The translations under genes and the position numbers were made by a program. The notes under the pieces were generated by a model. It did no database searches and was not told the DNA's origin. It worked only from the letters and a program-made list of their open reading frames with translations. From NCBI GenBank assembly GCA_947246015.1, contig CAMXQE010000018.1:1-64000 (forward strand): a stretch of DNA of 64,000 bases, written 5' to 3'. This DNA is from an uncultured Lachnospiraceae bacterium (GTDB taxonomy: Bacteria; Bacillota; Clostridia; Lachnospirales; Lachnospiraceae). How positions within the stretch are numbered: position 1 is the stretch's first letter; every line of letters begins with the position of its first letter. This document shows positions 34,887-43,646 of the stretch, piece after piece.

Positions 34887-36065
34887 ATGCTTTTTGTTAA
34901 GACCAGCAAATTAAAACAGGGAATGAGACTGGCGCGGCCTATTTATAATAAAGACGGAGTCCTTCTGTACGAACGTAATTCCAAACTGACCGCACAGGGT
35001 ATTCAGAGTATCAATGCTTTCAATTTAATCGGCTTATTCATACTGGAGCCGGCGGAGCCGGTGCCGCCGATGACACAGGAAGATATTCTGTTTGAACGTT
35101 TTCAGACGATGACCGTATTTTCGCTTCGCGAGGAACTGATTAAAATTAAAGAAGAAAAGAAAAGAGGAGCGAAAATCCAGGTTATTGTTAATAATATCTT
35201 AAGGCGTTACGGCCATCTGGACAAAAAAATCAATTTTATCCAAAATTTGCGGAGTAAAGAGGATTATGTGTATAAACATGCTCTGAATGTAGGGATTTTA
35301 TGCGCGATGATGACTCATGTGCTCAATATGAAGCTGGAAGACCAGATGGATGTTATTTTTGCTGCCCTGCTTCATGATATCGGAAAGCTTTCGCTTCCCA
35401 AAGCAATTGCCGATAAGGATGAGCCGAATGAAGACGAAAAACAGGTAATCAATACATATGTAATGGCGGGGTATGAACTCATTGGCAGTGTGTTTGCCTC
35501 TGCTCCCGGTGTGAAGCGGGTATGCGTGCAGATGCAGAGGATATGGGACAGTTTTCAGAAAGACAGTTTCGACCCTAAGATGAAAGTGCCGCTGGGGGCA
35601 AAGGTATTGCTGGTGGCGGATATCTACGATACGATGACCGCCATGCGTCTGGACCAGCCGCCGGAATCGGAAGTGGCGACGATTAAATACCTGATGAAGC
35701 ATTCCGATGTTTTCCATCCGGATATCGTGGATGCCCTTATTCAGTCGATTAATATACTGGCGCCCGGTGTCAGCGTAGAGCTGAGTACGGGTGAGAAAGC
35801 GATTGTAATCCGCAACAATGAAATAGACATTCTCCGTCCTATGGTACTGGGATTTAAGAACAACAACATCATGGATTTGGCGGATAAGGAATATAAAAAG
35901 CTGGAGATTACGGATATTATGAAGACCATGGATAACCGTCATGTGATGGATACGCAGCTTTTGCGTGAGAATGGTTTCAATGTGCCGACAGAGGAAGATG
36001 CGGAACTTCAGACAGGGATAGCGGAACAGCCGGAAGAAGAGTATGTTCCGGGACAGTCTTTTTAA
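34887..36065 (+). CDS. Degenerate HD-GYP domain protein
   Basis: 392 residues. N-terminal beta-rich segment (about 1-60) like that before many HD-GYP phosphodiesterases, then an HD domain with H-A-L-N-V-G and L-L-H-D-I-G-K-L intact. The distal metal ligands are not: the H-P..G-Y region reads V-M-A-G-Y, and the usual H-H-E...D-G-S-G-Y-P is V-Q-M-Q-R-I-W-D-S-F. V-A-D-I-Y-D-T-M-T-A remains. It may bind c-di-GMP without hydrolysing it. It starts 23 bp after sigK behind AAGGGGG, so it is probably co-transcribed. Confidence 0.85.
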   Translation: MLFVKTSKLKQGMRLARPIYNKDGVLLYERNSKLTAQGIQSINAFNLIGLFILEPAEPVPPMTQEDILFERFQTMTVFSLREELIKIKEEKKRGAKIQVIVNNILRRYGHLDKKINFIQNLRSKEDYVYKHALNVGILCAMMTHVLNMKLEDQMDVIFAALLHDIGKLSLPKAIADKDEPNEDEKQVINTYVMAGYELIGSVFASAPGVKRVCVQMQRIWDSFQKDSFDPKMKVPLGAKVLLVADIYDTMTAMRLDQPPESEVATIKYLMKHSDVFHPDIVDALIQSINILAPGVSVELSTGEKAIVIRNNEIDILRPMVLGFKNNNIMDLADKEYKKLEITDIMKTMDNRHVMDTQLLRENGFNVPTEEDAELQTGIAEQPEEEYVPGQSF

Positions 36066-36240
36066 AAAACGGGCAGTGCGGCGGCAGGCAGATTGATGCC
36101 ACCGCCGGTAAGACGCTGCTACCGGCTTCAGGAAGAAGTTTATAAGTATCAGATTTCAGTACCGGACGATTCATTGCCCGGTATTCACGGGATTTCTCCC
36201 AAAGATTTCAAAAAACAATGCGTTATGGAAATATATGGAT

Positions 36241-36444
36241 GCGGAACTATAAACAGCAGCCGCCCGAAGAGCGCCCCAGAACAAAGAGAGGCCGTGAAAC
36301 GGACAGGATTTGTTCTGCTGAGAAGGGTGCCGGAGGGCGGATGCGGAACTATAAACAGCAGCCGCCCGGAAAGCGCCCCAGAACAAAGAGAGGCCGTGAA
36401 ACGGACAGGATTTGTTCTGCTAAGAAGGGTGCTGGAGGGCGGAT
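36241..36444 (+). repeat. Tandem structured repeat (two hairpin units) before comM
   Basis: Two 102-bp units, 36241-36342 and 36343-36444, start GCGGAACTATAAACAGCAG; a third start (36445) leads into the AAGGAGG ribosome site. Unit 1 pairs CCGCCC (36260) with GGGCGG (36335), GCGCCC (36271) with GGGTGC (36325) and CAGAACAAA (36277) with TTTGTTCTG (36309). The layout matches the repeat at 20441-20666 although the stem sequences differ. It fills the 405-bp gap. Confidence 0.85.
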
Positions 36445-36470
36445 GCGGAACTATAATAAGGAGGCTTTAT

Positions 36471-38081
36471 ATGTTCAGTACAATTTCAACGGCGGCGATA
36501 TGCGGCATGGAGGCAGTCATGATTCAGGCAGAGGTGGATGTGTCCCAGGGCCTGCCTTCTTTTCAGATGGTCGGTTATCTTGGAAGCGAAGTAAAGGAGG
36601 CAGGAGAACGGGTCAGGGTAGCGTTAAAGAATATGGGGATTACGATTCCGCCCATGCGGATTACCGTGAATTTGTCTCCGGCAGATATACGGAAAGGAGG
36701 AACCGGATATGACCTGCCCGTAGCGGTGGGAATCTTACAGGCTTTAGGACACGTGGAGGCACAGCAGACGGAGAAGGTTCTGTTTGTAGGGGAACTGAGC
36801 CTGAACGGAGAAGTGAACGAAGTAAGAGGTGTGCTGCCCATGGTAAGGGCAGCGAGGGCGGAGGGGATTGTGCGCTGCATTGTCCCATGGGAAAATGAAA
36901 ACGAAGGGGCGCTGATACCGGATATGGAAATCATCGGTGTGTCTTCTTTAGAGGAAGTGGCGGAACTGCTGAAAGGGAAAGGGTGTAAGAAAAGAAAGAG
37001 AGATGACTTGAAAGGGACGGGCAGGAAAGGGACGGACAGGAAAGGAACGGGCGAGAGAAACAAACCTGCATCGCTGCAGTGTGACAGAATCGGCGGAGAG
37101 GGACAAATACCGGATTTTGCAGAAGTAAGCGGACAGGCAGGGGCGAAGCGTGCGGCAGAAATTGCGGCGGCAGGATTTCATAACCTGCTGCTGTTTGGCC
37201 CGCCCGGTTCCGGGAAAACCATGATAGCCAAAAGGATTCCGGGCATACTGCCCGAACTGACGAAAGAGGAAAGTCTGGAAGTGTCTTCTGTTTACAGCAT
37301 ATCAGGGCTGCTTAGCCGTAGAAATCCCTTTATTTTCACAAGACCTTTTTTAAGTCCGCACCATACAATTACAGCACAGGCACTTTCCGGCGGCGGTACG
37401 CATCCGAAACCGGGCGTCATCAGTCTGGCGCATAAAGGTGTTTTATTTTTAGACGAAATGCCGGAATTTGGTTCCAAAGTACTGGACATGCTGCGTCAGC
37501 CTCTGGAAGAAAAAAGGATACGGATTGCAAGACTGGGAGGGAGCTATGAATACCCGGCAGATTTTATGCTGGTAGGCGCTATGAATCCCTGTCCCTGCGG
37601 TTATTATCCGGACATGGGGCGGTGCCGGTGTACACAGACAGCAATCCGGAGATATCAGGAACACCTGTCCGGCCCGATTCTGGACCGGATTGATATCTGT
37701 GCGGAAGTGCTGGCACTGTCCATGGAAGAACTTGCATCAGGCAGCGGACAGGCGGGAGAAACCAGCGCAGATATCCGTTCCAGAGTCCTGCGGGCGAGAA
37801 ATATACAGGAAAAACGCGGCGGCAGATTTAATGCGGCGCTGACTCCTGAAGAAATAAGTTGTTTCTGCGAATTGGACAGGGAAGGGAGAAAACTATTGGA
37901 AAAGGCGTTCGGAAAAATGAAACTGAGTGCGCGCGCATATTACCGGATTCTGCGTGTCGCACGTACCATTGCGGATTTGGACGGAAGTAAAAAAATCGGT
38001 AAGATGCATCTGGCGGAAGCAGTGAGCTGCAGGATGGCCGGGAGCCGGTATTGGAATGAAACGGGTGCGGACGACAGATAG
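36471..38081 (+). CDS. comM: ComM/YifB-family AAA+ ATPase (Mg-chelatase-like)
   Basis: 536 residues from the ATG at 36471 with AAGGAGG before it; the open frame upstream to 36093 runs through the repeats and is not coding. The N-terminal domain (about 1-170; L-P-S-F-Q-M-V-G, N-L-S-P-A-D-I-R-K) is followed by a basic linker with three 15-bp DNA repeats (37011-37055), then the AAA core with Walker A G243-P-P-G-S-G-K-T250 and a Walker B L-F-L-D-E-M. ComM is a branch-migration helicase helping integrate donor DNA in transformation. dprA follows 12 bp later. Confidence 0.93.
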   Translation: MFSTISTAAICGMEAVMIQAEVDVSQGLPSFQMVGYLGSEVKEAGERVRVALKNMGITIPPMRITVNLSPADIRKGGTGYDLPVAVGILQALGHVEAQQTEKVLFVGELSLNGEVNEVRGVLPMVRAARAEGIVRCIVPWENENEGALIPDMEIIGVSSLEEVAELLKGKGCKKRKRDDLKGTGRKGTDRKGTGERNKPASLQCDRIGGEGQIPDFAEVSGQAGAKRAAEIAAAGFHNLLLFGPPGSGKTMIAKRIPGILPELTKEESLEVSSVYSISGLLSRRNPFIFTRPFLSPHHTITAQALSGGGTHPKPGVISLAHKGVLFLDEMPEFGSKVLDMLRQPLEEKRIRIARLGGSYEYPADFMLVGAMNPCPCGYYPDMGRCRCTQTAIRRYQEHLSGPILDRIDICAEVLALSMEELASGSGQAGETSADIRSRVLRARNIQEKRGGRFNAALTPEEISCFCELDREGRKLLEKAFGKMKLSARAYYRILRVARTIADLDGSKKIGKMHLAEAVSCRMAGSRYWNETGADDR

Positions 38082-38093
38082 GGAGGGAACGGA

Positions 38094-39233
38094 ATGATAT
38101 ATGATTGGGAAAGCCAGCAGCCTTATGCTTACTGGCTGGAATGCGTGAGAGGGCTGGGGAGAAAGACCAGGTGGGAACTGGTGGAAACAGCCGGGTCACC
38201 GCAGGCAGTGTATGAAATGACAGGGGAGGAATGGCGTGCGGTTTTGCCGGAAAAGAAGGCACAGGCATTGGAACGGGCGAGAGATGAATGCGGCGCAAAA
38301 GGCGCGGAGGACGGATACAGGCAGTTCTGCAAGGGGGAGATTAGTTATATTCCGCATATGCATCCCGATTATCCGAAACGGCTCAGAAAAATACCGGATC
38401 CGCCTTTCGGAATCTTTTTATGGGGAAAATTGCCGGGAGAGCAGGTTCCTGCCGTGGCAATCATCGGAACAAGGGACTGTTCGGAATACGGAAGGTATAT
38501 GGCGGAGAGGGCGGCAGAAGAACTGGCTGCGAAAGGAATCGGTGTTATCAGCGGGATGGCGCGGGGGATTGACGGAATTTCCCAGCGGGCCGCGCTGCGG
38601 GCAGGAGGGAACACCTATGCGGTGCTGGGAAACGGCGTGGATATCTGTTATCCGCCGGAAAACAGGGGATTGTACGAAGAACTGAAAAGAAAGGGGGGAA
38701 TTCTTTCGGAATATCTTCCGGGAACCGGCCCGAAGGCGGGGCTTTTTCCCCTGCGGAACCGGATTATCAGCGGACTTTCGGATTTAGTGCTGATAGTGGA
38801 AGCAAGGGAGAAAAGCGGCACGCTCATCACGGCGGATATGGCGTTGGAACAGGGAAAGGAAGTTTATGCGGTGCCGGGGCGGATAACGGACCCCCTGAGC
38901 AAAGGGTGCAACCGGTTGATTAAGCAGGGTGCAGGTATTGCGCTTTCCATAGAAGAAATGCTGGAAGAAACCGGAATCCTGAACCTCAGGATGGAAACGG
39001 ACGGCGGAGGAAGCACGGAGGGTGGGAAAGGCATCGAAAGCCTGCGGGAAATGGACGGGAAGAAAGAACAGGCAGGTATTGTCCGGTATCTTGATTTTTA
39101 TCCCAAATGTGTGGAACAGCTGCAGAAGGAATCGGGGATGGAGTACCGGCAGATGATATACGAACTGATGGAATTATGCATGGAAAACAAAGCGGAGCAG
39201 GTGTCGGCCGGTCAATATCGGAGGAGACGTTAA
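38094..39233 (+). CDS. dprA: DNA processing protein A
   Basis: 379 residues. Loads RecA on incoming single-stranded DNA during natural transformation. The N-terminal SAM-like helical part is followed by the Rossmann-fold DprA domain: P-A-V-A-I-I-G-T-R-D-C-S-E-Y-G, G-V-I-S-G-M-A-R-G-I-D, G-N-G-V-D-I-C-Y-P, and S-G-T-L-I-T-A-D-M-A-L-E-Q-G. The C-terminal winged helix is recognisable but low in conservation. Next to comM, it suggests retained DNA-uptake processing. dprA-topA-codY order is typical of Firmicutes. Confidence 0.95.
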   Translation: MIYDWESQQPYAYWLECVRGLGRKTRWELVETAGSPQAVYEMTGEEWRAVLPEKKAQALERARDECGAKGAEDGYRQFCKGEISYIPHMHPDYPKRLRKIPDPPFGIFLWGKLPGEQVPAVAIIGTRDCSEYGRYMAERAAEELAAKGIGVISGMARGIDGISQRAALRAGGNTYAVLGNGVDICYPPENRGLYEELKRKGGILSEYLPGTGPKAGLFPLRNRIISGLSDLVLIVEAREKSGTLITADMALEQGKEVYAVPGRITDPLSKGCNRLIKQGAGIALSIEEMLEETGILNLRMETDGGGSTEGGKGIESLREMDGKKEQAGIVRYLDFYPKCVEQLQKESGMEYRQMIYELMELCMENKAEQVSAGQYRRRR

Positions 39234-39291
39234 GGAAGCGTAGACATTTAAAAGCATAAATTCTAAATGTATAAATTTTTCATAATATTAC

Positions 39292-39320
39292 TTGCAACTG
39301 CAAAAAATTTATTGTATAGT
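39292..39320 (+). promoter_or_regulatory. Promoter of topA
   Basis: TTGCAA (39292-39297), 17-base spacer, TATAGT (39315-39320), in an AT-rich 214-bp gap; leader about 120 nt. Confidence 0.78.
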
Positions 39321-39447
39321 GATGCATGTTGAAAATTAAAAAAGGAAAGTATGTAATATCACAGGGGATATATCATTATATAATAGAAGAAACCCAAAAA
39401 AGGCATCAGCATGTGCCGGGGGCAGAGAAGGGACAGGGGATATAATT

Positions 39448-41532
39448 ATGGCAAAATATTTAGTTATTGTGGAATCACCTGCGAAGGTGAAAACAATCAA
39501 AAAATTTTTGGGGGCAAATTATGAAGTGGCCGCAAGCAACGGTCATGTGAGGGATTTGCCCAAGAGCCAGCTGGGTGTGGATGTGGAACATGATTATGAG
39601 CCAAAGTATATCACCATAAGGGGGAAGGGTGATATTCTCGCTAATTTGCGAAAAGAAGTAAAGAAAGCAGAAAAAATATATCTGGCAACGGACCCTGACC
39701 GTGAGGGAGAAGCGATTTCCTGGCATTTAATGAAAGCGCTGAAACTGGAAGACAAGAAAGTATACCGCATTACATTTAATGAAATAACCAAGAGCGCGGT
39801 AAAGGAATCTTTGAAGAACGCAAGGGAAATCAATATGGACCTGGTGGATGCCCAGCAGGCAAGACGGATGCTGGACCGTATGGTGGGCTACCGTATTTCC
39901 CCTCTTCTCTGGGCAAAAGTAAAGAGGGGGCTGAGTGCGGGAAGAGTACAGTCTGTGGCGCTGCGTATCATCTGTGACAGAGAGGAAGAAATCAATTCTT
40001 TCATACCGGAAGAGTACTGGACGCTGGATGCGCTGCTGCGTATTCCGGGGGAGAAAAAACCGGTAGCGGCAAAATATTACGGAACGAAAGAAAACAAGGT
40101 GTCCATCGCTTCCAAGGCGGAGCTGGATTGTATCCTGGAGGAACTGAAAGACGCAGAATACCGGGTGACGGAAGTGAAAAAAGGGGAGCGTACCAAGAAA
40201 CCGCCGCTTCCGTTCACCACATCCACATTACAGCAGGAAGCCAGTAAGGAACTGAATTTTTCCACGCAGAAGACAATGCGGCTGGCACAGCAGCTCTATG
40301 AAGGAATCGATATCAAGGGCAACGGGACGGTAGGAATCATTACGTATCTGCGTACCGATTCCACACGCGTATCAGAGGAGGCGGAAAATGCGGCCAGGGA
40401 GTATATTAACCGTGTATACGGTTCCGAGTATGCGGCGCAGACCGTAAAAGAGAAGAAGGCATCCCAGAAGATACAGGATGCCCACGAAGCCATCCGTCCG
40501 ACGGATATTACCCGGACACCGCTGGAATTAAAGGATTCTCTTTCAAGGGACCAGTTCAGGCTTTATCAGCTTATTTGGAAGAGATTCACCGCAAGCCGCA
40601 TGAATCCGGCGAAATATGAGACTACATCGGTAAAAATCGACGCAGCCGGACACCGCTTTACCGTGGCGGCTTCCAAAGTGCTGTTTGATGGTTTTATGAA
40701 CGTTTATACGCGGGAAGAGGATAAGGAAGAGAGCAATACGCTGGCAAAGGGAATTGATAAGGATATGGTGCTGGATTTGGAAACATTCGATTTTAAACAG
40801 CATTTCACCCAGCCTGCGCCGCATTATACGGAGGCATCCCTTGTAAGGGCGCTGGAAGAATTAGGAATTGGACGCCCCAGTACCTATGCGCCTACCATTA
40901 CCACCATACTGGCACGAAGGTATGTAGTGAAGGAAAATAAGAATCTTTATGTGACCGAACTGGGCGAGGTAGTCAATAATATCATGAAGGAGGCATTCAC
41001 AACCATTGTGGATGTGAATTTTACAGCCAATCTGGAAGCGCTGCTGGACGGGGTGGAAGAAGGAAGCGTGAATTGGAAAACAGTGATTTCCAATTTTTAT
41101 CCGGATTTGGATGAGGCGGTGAAACATGCGGAAGAGGAACTGGAACATGTAAAAATTGAGGATGAGGTGTCGGATGAGGTATGTGAGCTCTGCGGGCGGC
41201 AGATGGTAATCAAATATGGTCCGCACGGCAGGTTCCTTGCATGTCCCGGATTCCCTGACTGCCGGAATGCCAAGCCCTATTATGAGAAAATCGGCATTGC
41301 CTGTCCGAAGTGCGGTAAGGATATCGTTCTTAAGAAGAGCAAGAAAGGGCGGAAATACTATGGCTGTATCGATAATCCGGAATGTGATTTTATGGTATGG
41401 CAGAAGCCGTCCGGCCAAAATTGTCCGGAGTGCGGTTCTATCATGCTCGAGAAAGGCAATAAACTGGTCTGCTCCGGCGAAACCTGCGGATATGTGATGA
41501 ACAAGGCCGAGCCGCAGCAGGTTCCGTCGTAA
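39448..41532 (+). CDS. topA: DNA topoisomerase I
   Basis: 694 residues. Type IA enzyme relaxing negative supercoils. TOPRIM domain at the start (L-V-I-V-E-S-P-A-K, later D-P-D-R-E-G-E-A-I), active-site Tyr300 in I-I-T-Y-L-R-T-D-S-T. Three C-terminal zinc ribbons of four cysteines each: C-E-L-C...C-P-G-F-P-D-C, C-P-K-C...C-I-D-N-P-E-C and C-P-E-C...C-S-G-E-T-C. Length and architecture are those of Gram-positive TopA. Transcribed from its own promoter. Confidence 0.97.
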   Translation: MAKYLVIVESPAKVKTIKKFLGANYEVAASNGHVRDLPKSQLGVDVEHDYEPKYITIRGKGDILANLRKEVKKAEKIYLATDPDREGEAISWHLMKALKLEDKKVYRITFNEITKSAVKESLKNAREINMDLVDAQQARRMLDRMVGYRISPLLWAKVKRGLSAGRVQSVALRIICDREEEINSFIPEEYWTLDALLRIPGEKKPVAAKYYGTKENKVSIASKAELDCILEELKDAEYRVTEVKKGERTKKPPLPFTTSTLQQEASKELNFSTQKTMRLAQQLYEGIDIKGNGTVGIITYLRTDSTRVSEEAENAAREYINRVYGSEYAAQTVKEKKASQKIQDAHEAIRPTDITRTPLELKDSLSRDQFRLYQLIWKRFTASRMNPAKYETTSVKIDAAGHRFTVAASKVLFDGFMNVYTREEDKEESNTLAKGIDKDMVLDLETFDFKQHFTQPAPHYTEASLVRALEELGIGRPSTYAPTITTILARRYVVKENKNLYVTELGEVVNNIMKEAFTTIVDVNFTANLEALLDGVEEGSVNWKTVISNFYPDLDEAVKHAEEELEHVKIEDEVSDEVCELCGRQMVIKYGPHGRFLACPGFPDCRNAKPYYEKIGIACPKCGKDIVLKKSKKGRKYYGCIDNPECDFMVWQKPSGQNCPECGSIMLEKGNKLVCSGETCGYVMNKAEPQQVPS

Positions 41533-41612
41533 ATTATGAGCCAAAACGTTTAATATTTAGTCAAATTGTGGAAAAGATTTGGAAAGAACAGGAATTGTAT
41601 GAGAATTTAATG

Positions 41613-41627
41613 AATTTTAAAAAAATT
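41613..41627. promoter_or_regulatory. CodY-box-like site upstream of codY
   Basis: AATTTTAAAAAAATT matches the CodY consensus AATTTTCWGAAAATT at 13 of 15 positions and ends 12 bases before the codY -35. AT-richness makes chance matches possible. Confidence 0.5.
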
Positions 41628-41639
41628 ACCTCTAAATCG

Positions 41640-41668
41640 TTGCTATTATAAAAACACTGTGTTACAAT
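41640..41668 (+). promoter_or_regulatory. Promoter of codY
   Basis: TTGCTA (41640-41645), 17-base spacer, TACAAT (41663-41668). In the leader, GGAT-AAAAACA type arms (41692-41722) can form a stem-loop without a T-run. Confidence 0.78.
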
Positions 41669-41745
41669 AATAACGTTCACGGAAGTGGCTGACGGATGAA
41701 AAAACAGGGAAGTGTTTTTATCCGGACGGACGGAGGTAAAAGGGC

Positions 41746-42531
41746 ATGAGTAGCGTACAATTGCTGGATAAGACACGAAAGATTGGTAAATTGCTGCATA
41801 ATAACAATTCAAGCAAAGTGGTTTTCAATGATATCTGCAAAGTATTATGTGAGATACTCGTTTCCAATGTGCTGGTCATCAGTAAGAAGGGGAAGGTGCT
41901 GGGTGTTGGCGTGGCAGACGGCGTGGAATCCATCAACGAGCTGATTGTGGACAGGGTGGGCGGTTTTATAGATTCCATGCTGAACGAAAGGATGCTGGCA
42001 GTTTTGTCTACGAAGGAAAATGTGAATCTGGAAACATTGGGCTTCGAAAGCATTGACGTGAAGAAATTCCAGGCTATCATCACTCCTATAGAGATTGCAG
42101 GGGAGCGTTTGGGGACATTGTTTATTTATAAATGCAATGAACAGTATGAAATTGATGATATTATCCTGTGCGAATACGGAACTACAGTGGTCGGATTGGA
42201 GATGCTGCGTGCCGTTAACGAAGAAAGTGCGGAGGAAAGCCGGAAACTTGCGGTGGTGCGTTCCGCCATCAGCACGCTGTCATTTTCGGAACTGGAGGCC
42301 ATAACCCACATTTTTGATGAACTGGGAGGAATGGAAGGCATCCTTGTAGCCAGCAAAATTGCCGACAGAGTAGGAATAACCCGTTCCGTGATTGTCAATG
42401 CACTTAGAAAATTTGAAAGCGCCGGAGTGATTGAATCCCGTTCTTCAGGCATGAAAGGTACTTACATTAAGGTTCTGAACGATGTAGTGTTTGAAGAAAT
42501 AGAAAAAATAAAGAAAGAAAATAAAAAATAA
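41746..42531 (+). CDS. codY: GTP/branched-chain-amino-acid sensing repressor CodY
   Basis: 261 residues, full length. Global regulator of nutrient adaptation. The N-terminal GAF domain (about 1-155; S-S-V-Q-L-L-D-K-T-R-K-I-G-K-L-L) binds isoleucine, leucine or valine. The C-terminal winged HTH (about 202-235; S-K-I-A-D-R-V-G-I-T-R-S-V-I-V-N-A-L-R-K-F) is very conserved. It sits between topA and the flagellar operon, as in Bacillus. A CodY-like box at its own promoter suggests autoregulation. Confidence 0.97.
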   Translation: MSSVQLLDKTRKIGKLLHNNNSSKVVFNDICKVLCEILVSNVLVISKKGKVLGVGVADGVESINELIVDRVGGFIDSMLNERMLAVLSTKENVNLETLGFESIDVKKFQAIITPIEIAGERLGTLFIYKCNEQYEIDDIILCEYGTTVVGLEMLRAVNEESAEESRKLAVVRSAISTLSFSELEAITHIFDELGGMEGILVASKIADRVGITRSVIVNALRKFESAGVIESRSSGMKGTYIKVLNDVVFEEIEKIKKENKK

Positions 42532-42560
42532 ACGGATGACACGGAAGTTATCTGAAAATA

Positions 42561-42597
42561 AAAGGGATTTATTGGATTGTTCGTAAATCCTTTTTTT
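42561..42597 (+). terminator. Intrinsic terminator after codY
   Basis: GGATTTA (42565-42571) and TAAATCC (42584-42590), extended by A-rich and T-rich flanks, followed by seven T. Confidence 0.8.
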
Positions 42598-42609
42598 CGT
42601 AAAAAAATC

Positions 42610-42637
42610 TTGTCTTTTTTTATAAATAATTTATAAT
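42610..42637 (+). promoter_or_regulatory. Promoter of the flagellar operon
   Basis: TTGTCT (42610-42615), 16-base spacer, TATAAT (42632-42637): a sigma-A type promoter. No sigma-D (TAAA...GCCGATAA) match. Just after the start point, TATAAAAG and CTTTTATA (42651-42670) form a perfect 8-bp inverted repeat, with ATATAAAAG repeated at 42674. Confidence 0.7.
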
Positions 42638-42717
42638 AGAAGAGAGTAAGTATAAAAGACAGCTTTTATATCCATATAAAAGAAAGCCATATACCCGTAT
42701 GAAAGAAGGAGAGAAAT

Positions 42718-43107
42718 ATGTTTAATACGAGCGCATTTAATTATATTAATGTAATGGATAAAGCAGCCGATGCGGCATGGATACGCAATGATGTAATTTC
42801 CAATAACATTGCCAATGCGACCACGCCGGATTATAAGAGACAGGATGTGGATTTTGAGTCGGAGTTCAGGAAAGCGCTGAAACGTTCCAGATATAAATCC
42901 ATGGATGACAAGATAGCGGATGTCAAGACGGCAAGGCTGAATCCCCGTACATATATTGATTCTGCCAACTATTCTTACCGGTTAGACGGCAACAACGTGG
43001 ATATAGAGACCGAGAACGTGACACTGGCGGCCAATCAGCTGAAATATAACGGCCTGATTGACAGCATTAATAAGGAATTCAGTAATCTGAAGATGGTTAT
43101 GAAATAA
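42718..43107 (+). CDS. flgB: Flagellar basal-body rod protein FlgB
   Basis: 129 residues. Proximal rod subunit exported by the flagellar type III system. N-terminal rod motif N-N-I-A-N-A-T-T-P-D-Y-K-R-Q and a C-terminal helix N-Q-L-K-Y-N-G-L-I-D that packs in the rod core. First gene of the operon, with AAGGAG before the ATG and about 80 nt of leader. Confidence 0.96.
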   Translation: MFNTSAFNYINVMDKAADAAWIRNDVISNNIANATTPDYKRQDVDFESEFRKALKRSRYKSMDDKIADVKTARLNPRTYIDSANYSYRLDGNNVDIETENVTLAANQLKYNGLIDSINKEFSNLKMVMK

Positions 43108-43126
43108 AAAGTGAGGGAGTGTAGCT

Positions 43127-43573
43127 ATGGGTATTTTTTCATCTTTCAATATTAATTCATCGGGATTGACGGCACAGAGATACCGTATGGACATTATTTC
43201 ACAGAATCTTGCCAATGCGAATACGACGAGAACACAGGATGGGACGCCGTACCGCAGAAAAGTAGTAGTTTTTGAAGAAAAAAATTCGCAGACACCGTTC
43301 AGCCGTGTGCTGAATACAGCGACGGACCGGTATTCGGGAACCGGTGTAAAAGTGAGCAGTGTGCAGGAAGATACATGGACGGATATGATTATGACTTATG
43401 ACCCTTCTCATCCGGATGCGGACGAAAACGGATATGTGACGTATCCGAATGTGAGCGTTATTACCGAGATGACCAATCTGATTGACGCGAGCAGGGCGTA
43501 TGAGGCTAATGCAACCGCTTTTAACGCCAGCAAAGCTATGGCAGTAAAAGGATTGGAAATGGGTAATTCATAA
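43127..43573 (+). CDS. flgC: Flagellar basal-body rod protein FlgC
   Basis: 148 residues. Proximal rod subunit. Starts F-N-I-N-S-S-G-L-T-A-Q-R-Y-R-M-D with S-Q-N-L-A-N-A-N-T-T-R-T and ends with the Y-E-A-N-A-T-A-F-N-A-S-K helix typical of axial proteins. It is 19 bp after flgB and has GAGGGAG before the start. Confidence 0.96.
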   Translation: MGIFSSFNINSSGLTAQRYRMDIISQNLANANTTRTQDGTPYRRKVVVFEEKNSQTPFSRVLNTATDRYSGTGVKVSSVQEDTWTDMIMTYDPSHPDADENGYVTYPNVSVITEMTNLIDASRAYEANATAFNASKAMAVKGLEMGNS

Positions 43574-43646
43574 GAGCCGGATAGCAGGAAGAAACAGGAG
43601 ACAGGAAACTGTATTTAGATAAAACAAAGGGTCAGGGAGGGAGACA

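Noticed and set aside
36093..36470. Open frame extending comM upstream through the tandem repeats
   Set aside because: No ribosome site at the upstream start; it is unlike ComM proteins and consists of repeat units. The ATG at 36471 has AAGGAGG and matches the family start.
42600..42717. Sigma-D (flagellar) promoter for the operon
   Set aside because: No TAAA-N15-GCCGATAA-like match; the sigma-A type TTGTCT/TATAAT pair explains the region better.
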